64,000 bases of DNA. Source: Erythroxylum novogranatense. Its lineage: Eukaryota; Streptophyta; Magnoliopsida; Malpighiales; Erythroxylaceae. Shown here in pieces: positions 11,522-21,242 of the stretch. The stretch lies in assembly GCA_029891385.1 (NCBI GenBank), contig CM057228.1, positions 18,438,309 through 18,502,308 of the forward strand. Reading direction: 5' to 3'. The position numbers and the translations under genes were made by a program. Numbering within the stretch: position 1 is the stretch's first letter; the number at the start of each line of letters is the position of its first letter. The notes under the pieces were generated by a model. That model saw only the letters and a program-made list of their open reading frames with translations, was not told the origin of the DNA and did no database searches.

Positions 11522-12313
11522 TTATCAATCTTACCACGTATATATCCATGTTGAATTAGAAAATTACTTAGCCTTTCATACCATGCTCTAGGTGCTTGCT
11601 TTAACCCATAGAGTGCCTTCTTGAGTTTGTAGACGTAGTCCGGATGTTCATGATCCTCAAAACCCGGTGGTTGTTTGACGTAGACTTCCTCTTGAATGTA
11701 CCCATTTAGAAAAGCACTTTTGACATTCATTTGATTCAACTTGATCTTCTTGTGTGATGCAAAAGCACATAACAGCCTTATTGCTTCTAGTTGAGCCACA
11801 GGAGCATATGTCTCAGTGTAATCAAGACCTTCTTCTTAATAGAATCCTTGAGCTACTAATCTTGATTTGTTCTTAATCGTTTTACGATTCTCATCGTATT
11901 TTATCCGATTTACCCACTTGACTCCAATAATAGGCTTGTCTTCTGGTGGAGCTACTAAATCCCATACGTTGTTCCTTTTGAATTGGTTGAGCTCTTCTTG
12001 CATTGCCAGTAGCCAATTCTCATCCTCAAGAGCCTCTTTTATGTTCTTGGGTTCTACTAAAGAGATAAAAGCTAAATTGCTCATATGTTCTTATCCCTTC
12101 ATTCAGATCTCCAATTACTTGCTCCATAGGATGGTTCTTTGCTTTTGCCCATGCTTTAATATTGGGTACATGATTTTCTTCGTCTAGCTTCAATTCCTCA
12201 ATCTTAATTTCTTCAACCTTATTACCTGAACTTCCTGCATCATCATCAAAACAAACCTTTCTCGGGGGTGAAATCATATCATCAAATTTAACATGTATAC
12301 TTTCTTGACACAT
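11522..12313 (-). pseudogene. Copia reverse transcriptase, N-terminal part, of element H
   Basis: Continues the RT interrupted by solo LTR I. Visible in order from 12313 down: a linker after integrase; ALEDENWLLAMQEELNQF and NNVWDLVAPP with GVKWVNRIKYDENR and SRLVAQGF (RT start); then MNVKSAFLNGYIQEEVYVKQ, the first catalytic Asp region, and ALYGLKQAPRAWYERL. The pieces lie in different frames: 12026-12313, 11836-12084 and 11522-11799, with stop codons between the last two. At least two frameshifts or stops therefore add to the LTR insertion. Confidence 0.85.
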
Positions 12314-12473
12314 TTAGTCCTATTATTATAAACTCTAAAAGCCTTACTAGTTTGAGAATAACCAATAAACACACCAATATCAGATTTAGAATCGAATTTT
12401 CCTAAATTGCTCTTTCCATTATTATGAATAAAAACTTTACAGCCAAAAGGATGAAAATAAGAGATATTAGGTT
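12314..12473 (-). pseudogene. Copia integrase C-terminal end, H (part beyond element B)
   Basis: From 12473 down the frame encodes PNISYFHPFGCKVFIHNN and FDSKSDIGVFIGYSQTSKAF, the conserved copia integrase C-terminal block (FGC...GYS...KAYRVYN). It joins to 21243, where the other half of integrase ends at the WKGKKP motif; element B sits exactly between. Confidence 0.85.
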
Positions 12474-13043
12474 TGTAACATCCCGTTACCGGAGTGACGG
12501 GTATGTCAGTAATTTGGATCGGGTTAGAATTGGGTACAGGCAAATGTGACATTGTGCATGCATTATTGTTTTTATAGATATCGATAGCAGTTATTATTGA
12601 CGCACAAGTATATATATATATGTACATACATGTATGCCGATTCGAATTGATTGTGTATCGAAAATTGGTTATAATTATGCAGATGAGAATTGGTTGTGAA
12701 AATTGGGAATTTAGTAATAAGTGTATAAATTAGGTTTGAATATGGAATTGGAATGAAATGGAATTTAGAGGAATGGAAAGTGGAATATGAGTATAGGAAT
12801 GGGTATTTGCTAATTTTGTGAATTTATGAGAACTTTTTGGGATTTTAGAGTAATGGATCCGGATAGGAAGATTGGCTTAGTATTGATTAAATTGATTAAG
12901 GTCCGAGATTGATTGACAATTGATATGAAACAATTGGGATTATAATTTCAGGATTTATTAGTTATAGTTATTATAAATTGGGAGAAAATAGAATAAGAAT
13001 CGGATTTGTTAGACCACAGAATTGAGCATGTGGCGGATGATCT

Positions 13044-13057
13044 TATATATATATATA
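13044..13057 (+). promoter_or_regulatory. Possible TATA box, B 5' LTR
   Basis: TATATATATATATAA about 570 nt into the LTR and 113 nt before the donor CAGGTAAGT; the same tract is at 19022-19038 in the 3' LTR. Position and sequence suit a core promoter, but a simple repeat is also possible. Confidence 0.4.
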
Positions 13058-13433
13058 AGCTTAAGATATGAGCTAAAAAGTTCATTTCTCATCATCGACG
13101 GTCGTGGGTGAGAAAAACTTGGGATTTGGAGTTCTTGAAGGATTTTCAAAGGATCGAAGCTTGAATCAGGTAAGTTTCTATGTGTTTATGAGTTAAATCG
13201 TTTGATTTGATCATATATGTGAGTAAGAAATTGGTTAGAAAGTTAGAAAGTTTCGATGATAGGGTTTTTGTTGGTTTTGATTTGGGTTTTTGATGAAAAT
13301 GAGTTAAATGATGTTTTGAGGATAGAAATAAGTTGGGTTTAAGGTTTAAAAGCGATTGAGAGTGTTTAGAATGGATTTGGGATGATTTATATCGAGGATC
13401 TGCGAAATTTACGGGTTTGGACGAGTTTACGGG

Positions 13434-13650
13434 TTCGCACGTCACGACGTGTGATGAACACGCCTTGTGGCGAGCCCTTAGCGTGCGTCACGCGAATATT
13501 AAATATTTAATTTGTGTGCGCTGACGAGCAAAGTATCGGCCGCCGCGTCATGACGAGTGGAGTTGATGCACCGCGACGAAGCGAGCTTAGTCCGCTGCGT
13601 CGCGATGAAAAGAGCGGCGTCGTCATGACGAACAACGGATTATCGTCGTG
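13434..13650 (+). repeat. CG-palindrome cluster, B 5' LTR
   Basis: Repeated GCACGTCACGACGTG, CGCGTCATGACGAG, CACCGCGACGAAG, GCGTCGCGATGA and CGTCGTCATGACGA. GTCGCGAC and GTCATGAC alternate; the second is what the palindrome becomes if one C is deaminated on each strand. Counterpart in the 3' LTR at 19420-19640. Confidence 0.8.
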
Positions 13651-14016
13651 ACGAGGAGACTGTTTAGAAAAGTTGATTATTGAGGTTTTGAATTGGAGAA
13701 TTTTGGGATCTAATTTGGATTGGTTATGGATCAAAATGGCATTTGAGAGAATAGGAATTGAATTTGATGATTATCGGAAATTGAGTGGTAAACGTACAGT
13801 GATTGTGAGTTTAATTGGAATGTGACTATAGAGTATGGAAATTGGTAAATTGGTTAATAACAATTGGAATTGTTATGGAATAGAGTGAGAGTGATTAAAT
13901 TGAGAAAATCGGGAATAGGATCGGAAATTTCATAACATGTATAGTATTTATCGTATTTGCTATTGAATATTGAAATTGGTATCTTTGGTAATGTGATTAT
14001 TTGATTGTTTTTAAAG

Positions 14017-14077
14017 GCACCGATGGAGCAATTCCACGGATATGCTAGGACTTCCAGGCTATAGCTCGGAAGTGCAG
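14017..14077 (+). other. Conserved LTR mini-exon, B 5' LTR (inferred)
   Basis: 61 nt between acceptor-like GTTTTTAAAG and donor GTGAGTAACC. It contains the inverted repeat ACTTCC...GGAAGT around GGCTATAGCTC. Same block at 19999-20058, 26216-26280, 31166-31221, 59641-59706 and, on the minus strand, 34713-34774 and 43203-43267. Confidence 0.5.
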
Positions 14078-14770
14078 GTGAGTAACCTAGTTGGTTCCTC
14101 GGCCTTTATGTGTTTAATATTAGATGCATTAATGCCATGTGGAGTTAAGGATGGATATATGTGTGATTGCTTTTGATTGATTTGGACCATGGGTGTTGAA
14201 ATATTGGATTCTTGATATTGAAGTGTGAGCGTGAATAATTGTGTATAAATGCATTAGCGAATTGGATTGTAATGCATGAGTGAAATGAATTGAATGTGCA
14301 TATGATCGAAATCTGGGACCAAAGGTCAGAAGAACTAAAAGGTGTTATCGAAATGAAAAGTGAACATGTGCATTCATGCATAATTGCATGATCGATAATG
14401 ATAGTTGTATTTGGTGGTACCAGCGTATTGAGCCACGAGCTCGATGCATAGTGCCCTTCACAGGATTATCGGGCATATCACGTGATGTATATGAGAGCTT
14501 TAAGCTCAACACACAGGACTTGAGTCCAACGACTGTTAGAGCCTCAGGCTCACCGCAGGGCATATCACGCCCAACGATTTCAGAGCCACTGGCTCAACGA
14601 AAATGAACTCAGGCGCACGGTCACAACAACGAAAAGAAAATGAAAGTGTCACATGCATATTGCGTATATGAATGATCAAAGGTGTACTGTGTGAAACTAA
14701 AATTGAATGCATGTGATTTTATGAATGTGTTAACATGTGATATAATGTGTATATGATTGTGGATGCATGA

Positions 14771-14823
14771 GTTGGGTGAACCATCGATGATGGTTTCTCA
14801 TTGAGTTCGCAAACTCACCCAAC
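14771..14823 (+). promoter_or_regulatory. Three-helix RNA fold before LTR acceptor, B 5' LTR
   Basis: Outer helix GTTGGGT/ACCCAAC, first hairpin AACCATC-GAT-GATGGTT, second hairpin GAGTT-CGCA-AACTC. The 3' strand of the outer helix overlaps a CTCAC branch-site-like word, 17 nt before TTATTTTCAG. Confidence 0.7.
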
Positions 14824-15252
14824 ATTGCAATTATTTTCAGAAATGAAGAGTACCCGTTAGTGAAGCGGAGTATGTCTCTTGCAAAGAGTCGAGTAAGGGT
14901 CGGGATCGATTGCGTCTGCATAAATGTCAATTTGGATTGTGTCTAATTGGTATTTTCGTAATTTGGTATTGAAATTGTATTGGGCCAAATTTGAAAATGA
15001 TTATATGTATATGGTGATTTGGTTATTGAAATAGTGTTTGGCCAAACAATGATTTAGTATGAAAATGTTTTAGTATTGCGGGCCCAAATCATTATCGTTT
15101 TCAAGACTCAACTGCTTTTTGAAGAGAAGATAAATGTTATAACGAGTTTTAAAAGGTAGTGATTGTTCTAAGACGCCACCCTCATGGTCACGGGCTCGGA
15201 TATCCTTTATTGATGTCGGTTCGGGTCTCGTCGGAGTGGGGTGCTACATTTG

Positions 15253-15264
15253 TGGTATCAGAGC
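15253..15264 (+). other. Primer-binding site of element B (tRNA-iMet)
   Basis: TGGTATCAGAGC beginning 5 nt after the 5' LTR end, the same spacing as in element A. Confidence 0.92.
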
Positions 15265-18200
15265 CCAGAAGTACAATCTTACATGGGCGTTCTGAGAAAA
15301 TGTATCAAAGTGCATGCATATAAGTCATGTCTCGGCAGACAGTGATGACTGATCCCCAGTTTAGCATATGAGTCTCATACATGAGCCTGTACTAGTGGTT
15401 TAAGTGATTAAAAATAGCGAGGAAAAAGATGATATGGAAAATGTGATAAATGGAAGTTGTGGAAATCAAGGAATAAGAACAAGTAGATGGTACGATATGA
15501 AAATTGGAGAATTAGTGTATTGGTACCGATGGGCGTATTATGAAATACGACACTAGAGTGATATAGGAACAATCTGTGAACATGAAATAGATGTGAATAT
15601 GTATAGAGGAAATATAGAGATATATGAGAAATGGCAAGATTGAAAGTATATAAGTAAAGTAAATGGAAATAAAATGTTTTGTGATTAGAGTTGCGCAGCG
15701 AAAGCGTGACGAGAGTTGTGATTGTTGTGATATGGATTTAAATGTGACTGCGTGAAACGAAACAATGAAAAGATCGAAAGGTAAGAAAATGGTATTGATA
15801 GATGAAAAAGCTGAGCAGTTGTTAAGGTCGATTGGATTTGCCTATCATGAATGCACACGATAATGGAAATGATATCGAAATCAATTGGTGTGTTAGTGGA
15901 TAACCGCCAAGTCTTATAGTTAAAAATTCATGTGAGTTAGAGTAAGAAATGAAAGTGCTTATAGTGATTGAATTGGGAATGAATTGAGATTGTAATTAGG
16001 ATATTGGTATGGTAAAATCCTCGTGATCGAGGATAGGTGCAAAAGGAAAACGTGGTCAAAACTTTAATGAGATTGAGGTATCCTAAGCATAAGTGACTAA
16101 TTGGTATATTGATGTAATAATTTTAAATGGTATGTACCCCAATGAACGGTATTAAAAGGATGCTCTGGTTATGTGGATTATGGCATAGATTGATCTTCAC
16201 GGGATAGCGTGAATAGTCAAAATTGATTTCCTAAGGTATTGAGAATAATCGATAAGAAATATGACGACTGTTGATGATTAGGAATTGAAAGAAGAATTTC
16301 CCTGAATTGGATTTCGATTGGATGATGAGAATTGAAAAGTTTAGCAATGAAAGGACAAATTGGAGATAAATGTGAAATGAATGAAAAGTCGTTATTGGGA
16401 GTGTAAAAGATAGAATAAGTTATTAAGAAGGTATGTGTTACGATAATGTAAAGACTTCGATTGTGTAATAGGATTATTGAACAGTAAAAAGATATTAGTT
16501 GTGATTTGAGGAGAATACCGATGCTGGTATATTTTGTGTGAATATTGTAAAGGATAAAGTGGATTTGATAATGGTATTATTAACCCAGTTTGACATGATA
16601 GTGAATAAATCGCAATATGTGGAGAATCTAGTGTAAAGGAAGTGTGTCGAAATACATTTGATGAAATTGAGTAAGTTATGAGAAAATTGTTCCTCATTGG
16701 AGATGTATGATATGTAAAAAGTTATGCAAATTGATCATAGGTGTAAGGAGTTCATTATATTATTGAAGAGTGAAATGTGTAGATTGAGTTTAAAGTGGAT
16801 AGTATTTGTGATCATCACGATCGATAGAATACATTTGAATAGTGAAGAAGATAAATTGGCATAGTTGAGGAAATTGTATAGTATGCAAGTTTTATAAGAG
16901 TGAATTTGATCTTGATTGAATAAGTAATGGATGAATTATTATTGAACATGGTATTGGGAGATTAAAATGTAAATAGAGGTATTGTTAAATGTTTTCGATC
17001 TTAGTCACGATGATAATGTTCGAGGAGAAATGTGTGAATTGTATGACTAATGATTGTAAAAGAGACTTGGAGATCGGTATAATCGATGGGCGATATTGGT
17101 ATTTGATAACTTGATAATTTTAGTGTATTAGAAAGTGTTGTAAAGTTTGGAGATTCTATTAAACAGAAATTGTTTTGGATGTATATCGTTTATAAGGCAA
17201 TAGTGATTAAGTTATATGAGTGAATGGAAAAAATGACTATGCATTTGAGTGTTTGAATTTCGTTATTGAAACAAGTAGTGAGGTGATAAGATTATGATAC
17301 CTAATGTAAGAATGAGTGTAAGCTATCGAGTTAGTAAAGCTTAAAAAGAGCGATTAGCGATTGGAATTTCAAGTCAAATGTGCGGTGTGTATTGAAAGCA
17401 TGGCAAAATCCGAATTGAGAATCTTAAATAGTGGACCGTATTGAGAAATTGTGAATAGTTTAGCTATAAAGAAAATGAGTAATGTGAATGGATTAAGAAG
17501 TATGAGTAAAATTCATTAAGGGAACCGTTAGTGAAAAAAAATAATAATTCAAGAAATAATAATAAGAGGGTATTAGAAGAGTAATAGGAAGTAGAGTGTG
17601 ACATTGAGTGTAGGTCGACCTACGAGATGATTCTTGATGTTAAATGTGAAACTAATATGTTGCTGGACTCCATAGGGTTATGAGATTGATGTATGGATCA
17701 GAGTGATTGTAAAAATATATATTGTTAAATTGGTGATAACAAAATTCAAATTGATGAGAATGAATAAGATCGATGATTATCGAGATTATTGAAACCTTAT
17801 GAGATTAGTAATTGGCATTGGAGAGATGCAATATGATAAGTGATACATGATATATTTCTAAATGTGTCACCTCGGCCAATCTATGTATTGATTGATATCA
17901 TAGGAAAAAGGGAAATTAAATTTGTTATTAGTAGCCTTGATGTGACCGTGTTGTGAATCGATTTATGGATTGGCAAGTCAGTAGCAACCTAAAAGATGAA
18001 ATGGGTTCGTAAAGTACTATATAGACAGAAATAGGAAATATTGATATGATCGGATATGTATATTATTGGTGGTGGATATAAAGAATTATGAGTAATCGAA
18101 AAGAAATCGTTAAAATAGTATAAAGTTTGAGAAAGGAAAAGAGGTAAGTAAGTGATTGTAGTGTGATTAAATTTGGCAAGTTAAATCTAAAATCCTAAAA

Positions 18201-18438
18201 GATGATTCGGATCCAAAGTGTTACAAAGACTGAATTAGAAAATATTGTTAGGATCCAAACATGTGTTATCAATATTGGAAGTGATGAATTGTGAGTAAAA
18301 GACAATGTAGAGTTAAGAAAGATTTGGCGAAATTATGCGTATGCGTATAGGAAATAAGTGGAAATCGAGAATCAATGATCGTAAAGACTCCTATCATCTT
18401 GAAAATCGTACATGAAATTTCGAGGACGAAATTTTTAT

Positions 18439-18449
18439 AAGGAGGAGAA
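18439..18449 (+). other. Polypurine tract of element B
   Basis: AAGGAGGAGAA directly before the 3' LTR (with one T between), the plus-strand primer site in the usual place. Confidence 0.85.
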
Positions 18450-19998
18450 TTGTAACATCCGTTACGGAGTGACGGTATGTCGATAATTTGGATCGGGTTA
18501 GAATTGGAGTGCGAGGCAAATGTGACATTGTGCATGCATTATTGTTTTATAGATATCGGTAGCAGATTATTGATTGCACAAGTATATATATATATGTACA
18601 TACATGTATGAAGATTCCGAATTGATTGTGTATCGAAAATTGGTTATAATTATGCAGATGAGAATTGGTTGTGAAAATTGGGAATTTAGTAATAAGTGTA
18701 TAAATTAGGTTTTGAATATGGAATTGGAATGAAATGGAATTTAGAGGAATGGAAAGTGGAATATGAGTATAGGAATGGGTATTTGCTAATTTTGTGAATT
18801 TATGAGAACTTTTAGGATTTTAGAGTAATGGATCCGGATAGGAAGATTGGCTTAGTGATTGATTAAATTGATTTTGTCCGAGATTGATTGACAATTGATA
18901 TGAAACAATTGGGATTATAATTTCAGGATTTATTAGTTATGGTTATTGCGAAATTGGGAGAAAAATAGAATAAGAATCGGATTTGTTAGACCCTAAGAAT
19001 TGGGCATGTGGCAGATGATCTTATATATATATATATAAGCTTAAGATATGAGCTAAAAAGTTCATTTCTCATCATCGACGGTCGTGGGTGAGAAAAACTT
19101 GGGATTTGGAGTTCTTGAAGGATTTTCAAAGGATCGAAGCTTGAATCAGGTAAGTTTCCATGTGTTTATGAGTTAAATCGTTTGATTTGATCATATATGT
19201 GAGTAAGAAATTGGTTAGAAAGTTAGAAAGTTTCGATGATAGGGTTTTTGTTGGTTTTGATTTGGGTTTTTGATGAAAAATGAGTTAAATGATGTTTTGA
19301 GGATAGAAATAAGTTGGGTTTAAGGTTTAAAACTGATTGAGAGTGTTTAGAATGGATTTGGGATGATTTATATCAGAGGATCTGCGAAATTTCTGGGTTT
19401 TGGACGAGTTTCTGGGTTCGCACGTCGCGACGTGTGATGAACACGCCGCGGCGAGCCCCCTTAGCGTGCACGTCACTTACGAATATTAAATATTTAATTT
19501 GTGTGCATGACGAGCAAAGTATCGGCCGACGTCGCGACGAAGTGGAGCCGTCTTACCATGATGAGCGAAGCTTGGTCCGCACGTCGCGACGACAGCGACG
19601 ACGTCGTCATGACGAACAACGGATTATACGTCATGACGAGGAGACTGCTTCCAAAAGTTGATTATTGAGGTTTTGAATTGGAGAATTTTGGGATCTAATT
19701 TAGATTGGTTATGGATCAAAATGGCATTTGAGAGAATAGGAATTGAATTTGATGATTATCGGAAATTGAGTGGTAAACGTATAGTGATTGTGAGTTTAAT
19801 CGGAATGTGACTATAGAGTATGGAAATTGGTAAATTGGTTAATAACAATTGGAATTGTTATGGATTAGAGTGAGAGTGATTAAATTGAGAAAATCGGGAA
19901 TAGGATCGGAATGTCATAACATGTATAGTATTTATCGATTTGCTATTGAATATTGAAATTGGTATCTTTGGTAATGTGATTATTTGATTGTTTTAAAG

Positions 19999-20058
19999 GC
20001 ACCGATGGAGCAATTCCACGGATATGCTAGGACTTCCGTGCTATAGCTCGGAAGTGCG
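19999..20058 (+). other. Conserved LTR mini-exon, B 3' LTR (inferred)
   Basis: Sixty nt after GTTTTAAAG, with ACTTCCGTGC...GCTCGGAAGT as hairpin arms. The following donor is altered (GGTGAAGT), so this copy may not splice there. Confidence 0.45.
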
Positions 20059-20753
20059 GTGAAGTAACCTAGTTGGTTCCTCGGCCTTTATGTGTTTAAT
20101 ATTAGATGCATTAATGCCATGTGGAGTTAAGGATGGATATATGTGTGATTGCTTTTGATTGATTTGGACCATGGGTGTTGAAATATTGGATTCGATATTG
20201 AAGTGTGAGCGTGAATAATTGTGTATAAATGCATTAGCTTAATTGGATTGTAATGCATGAGTGAAATGAATTGAATGTGCATATGATCGAAATACTGGGA
20301 CCAAAGGTCAGAAGAACTAAAAGGTGTTATCGAAATGAAAAGTGAACATGTGCATTCATGCATAATTGCATGATCGATAATGATAGTTGTGATGGGTGGT
20401 ACTAGCGTATTGAGCCACAGCTCAATGCATAGTGCCCTTCACAGGATTATCGGGGCATATCACGCCTAATGTATATGAGAGCTTTAAGCTCAACACGAGA
20501 CTTCGTGTCCAACGACCGTTAGAGCCTCAGGCTCACCGCAGGGCATATCACGCCCAACGATTTCAGAGCCACTGGCTCAACGAAAATGAACTCAGGCGCA
20601 CGGTCACAACAACGAAAAGAAAATGAAAGTGTCACATGCATATTGCATATATGAATGATCAAAGGTGTACTGTGTGAAACTGAAATTGAATGCATGTGAT
20701 TTTATGAATGTGTTAACATGTGATATAATGTGTATATGATTGTGGATGCATGA

Positions 20754-20806
20754 GTTGGGTGAACCATCGATGATGGTTTCTCATTGAGTTCGCAAACTCA
20801 CCCAAC
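20754..20806 (+). promoter_or_regulatory. Three-helix RNA fold before LTR acceptor, B 3' LTR
   Basis: Identical in all paired positions to the 5' LTR copy; followed by TTATTTTTCAGG with one more T than the 5' copy. Confidence 0.7.
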
Positions 20807-21242
20807 ATTGCAATTATTTTTCAGGAAATGAAGAGTACCCCGTTAGTGAAATGGGAGTATGTCTACTGCAAAGAGTCAGAGTAAGGGTCGGGATCAGTAC
20901 ACGTCTGCATAAATGTCAATTTGGATTGTGTCTAATTGGTATTTTCGTAATTTGGTATTGAAATTGTATTGGGCCAAATTTGAAAATGATTATATGTATA
21001 TGAACTGATTTGGTTATTGAAATAGTGTTTGGCCAAACAATGATTTCGTATGAAAATGTTTTAGTATTGCGGGCCCAAATCATTATCGTTTTGCGCACTC
21101 AACTGTTTTTGAAAGAGAAGATAAATGTTATAACGAGTTTTAAAAAGGTAGTGATTATTCTAGTACGCCACCCTCGCGGGTCACGGGCTCGGATATCACT
21201 GTTGATGTCGGGTTCGGGTCTCGTCGGGAGTGGGGTGCTACA

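Larger units (their letters stand above)
12474..15248 (+). mobile_element. Element B 5' LTR
   Basis: 2775 bp, TGTAACATCCCGTTACC to GTGGGGTGCTACA. Internal landmarks: an alternating TA tract at 13044-13057 (possible TATA), donor CAGGTAAGT (intron start 13170), CG-palindrome cluster 13434-13650, a mini-exon 14017-14077, donor CAGGTGAGTAACC (14078), hairpin array about 14425-14605, three-helix fold 14771-14823 and acceptor TTATTTTCAG (ends 14840). The 5' and 3' copies are near identical outside CG/CHG motifs. Confidence 0.9.
15249..18450 (+). mobile_element. Element B internal region, non-coding
   Basis: 3.2 kb with no gag, protease, RT or integrase motif in any frame. C is rare on the plus strand (for example 2 of 60 bases in 17101-17160) and G common. 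Conserved segments and their order match element A (1783-4518 then 28089-29008). The last 60 bases, with GAAATTTCGAGGACGAAATT and the polypurine tract, correspond to the final codons of a Tekay polyprotein, so the region looks derived from a coding element that lost its genes but kept the ends needed for replication. Confidence 0.8.
12474..21242 (+). mobile_element. Element B: complete non-autonomous Ty3/gypsy-type element
   Basis: Perfect target duplication AGGTT at 12469-12473 and 21243-21247. Two LTRs (12474-15248, 18451-21242), a PBS at 15253-15264, a polypurine tract at 18439-18449 and a 3.2-kb internal region without any gag or pol frame. The 3' end keeps the Tekay-like run ATTTCGAGGACGAAATTTTT next to the polypurine tract. 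Its internal region is homologous to that of element A. B depends on an autonomous relative for mobilisation (inference). It disrupts the integrase of copia H. Confidence 0.9.
18451..21242 (+). mobile_element. Element B 3' LTR
   Basis: 2792 bp, TGTAACATCCGTTACGG to GTGGGGTGCTACA. Same internal layout as the 5' copy: donor at 19150, CG cluster 19420-19640, mini-exon 19999-20058, hairpin array about 20412-20590, fold 20754-20806 and acceptor AG at 20823-20824. The second donor differs, reading GCGGTGAAGTAACC instead of GCAGGTGAGTAACC. Most differences from the 5' LTR are small indels or swaps at CG and CNG words. Confidence 0.9.

Noticed and set aside
15249..18450. Small frames inside A and B internal regions as real genes
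   Set aside because: All are short, mostly on the minus strand, without domains, and not shared between A and B.
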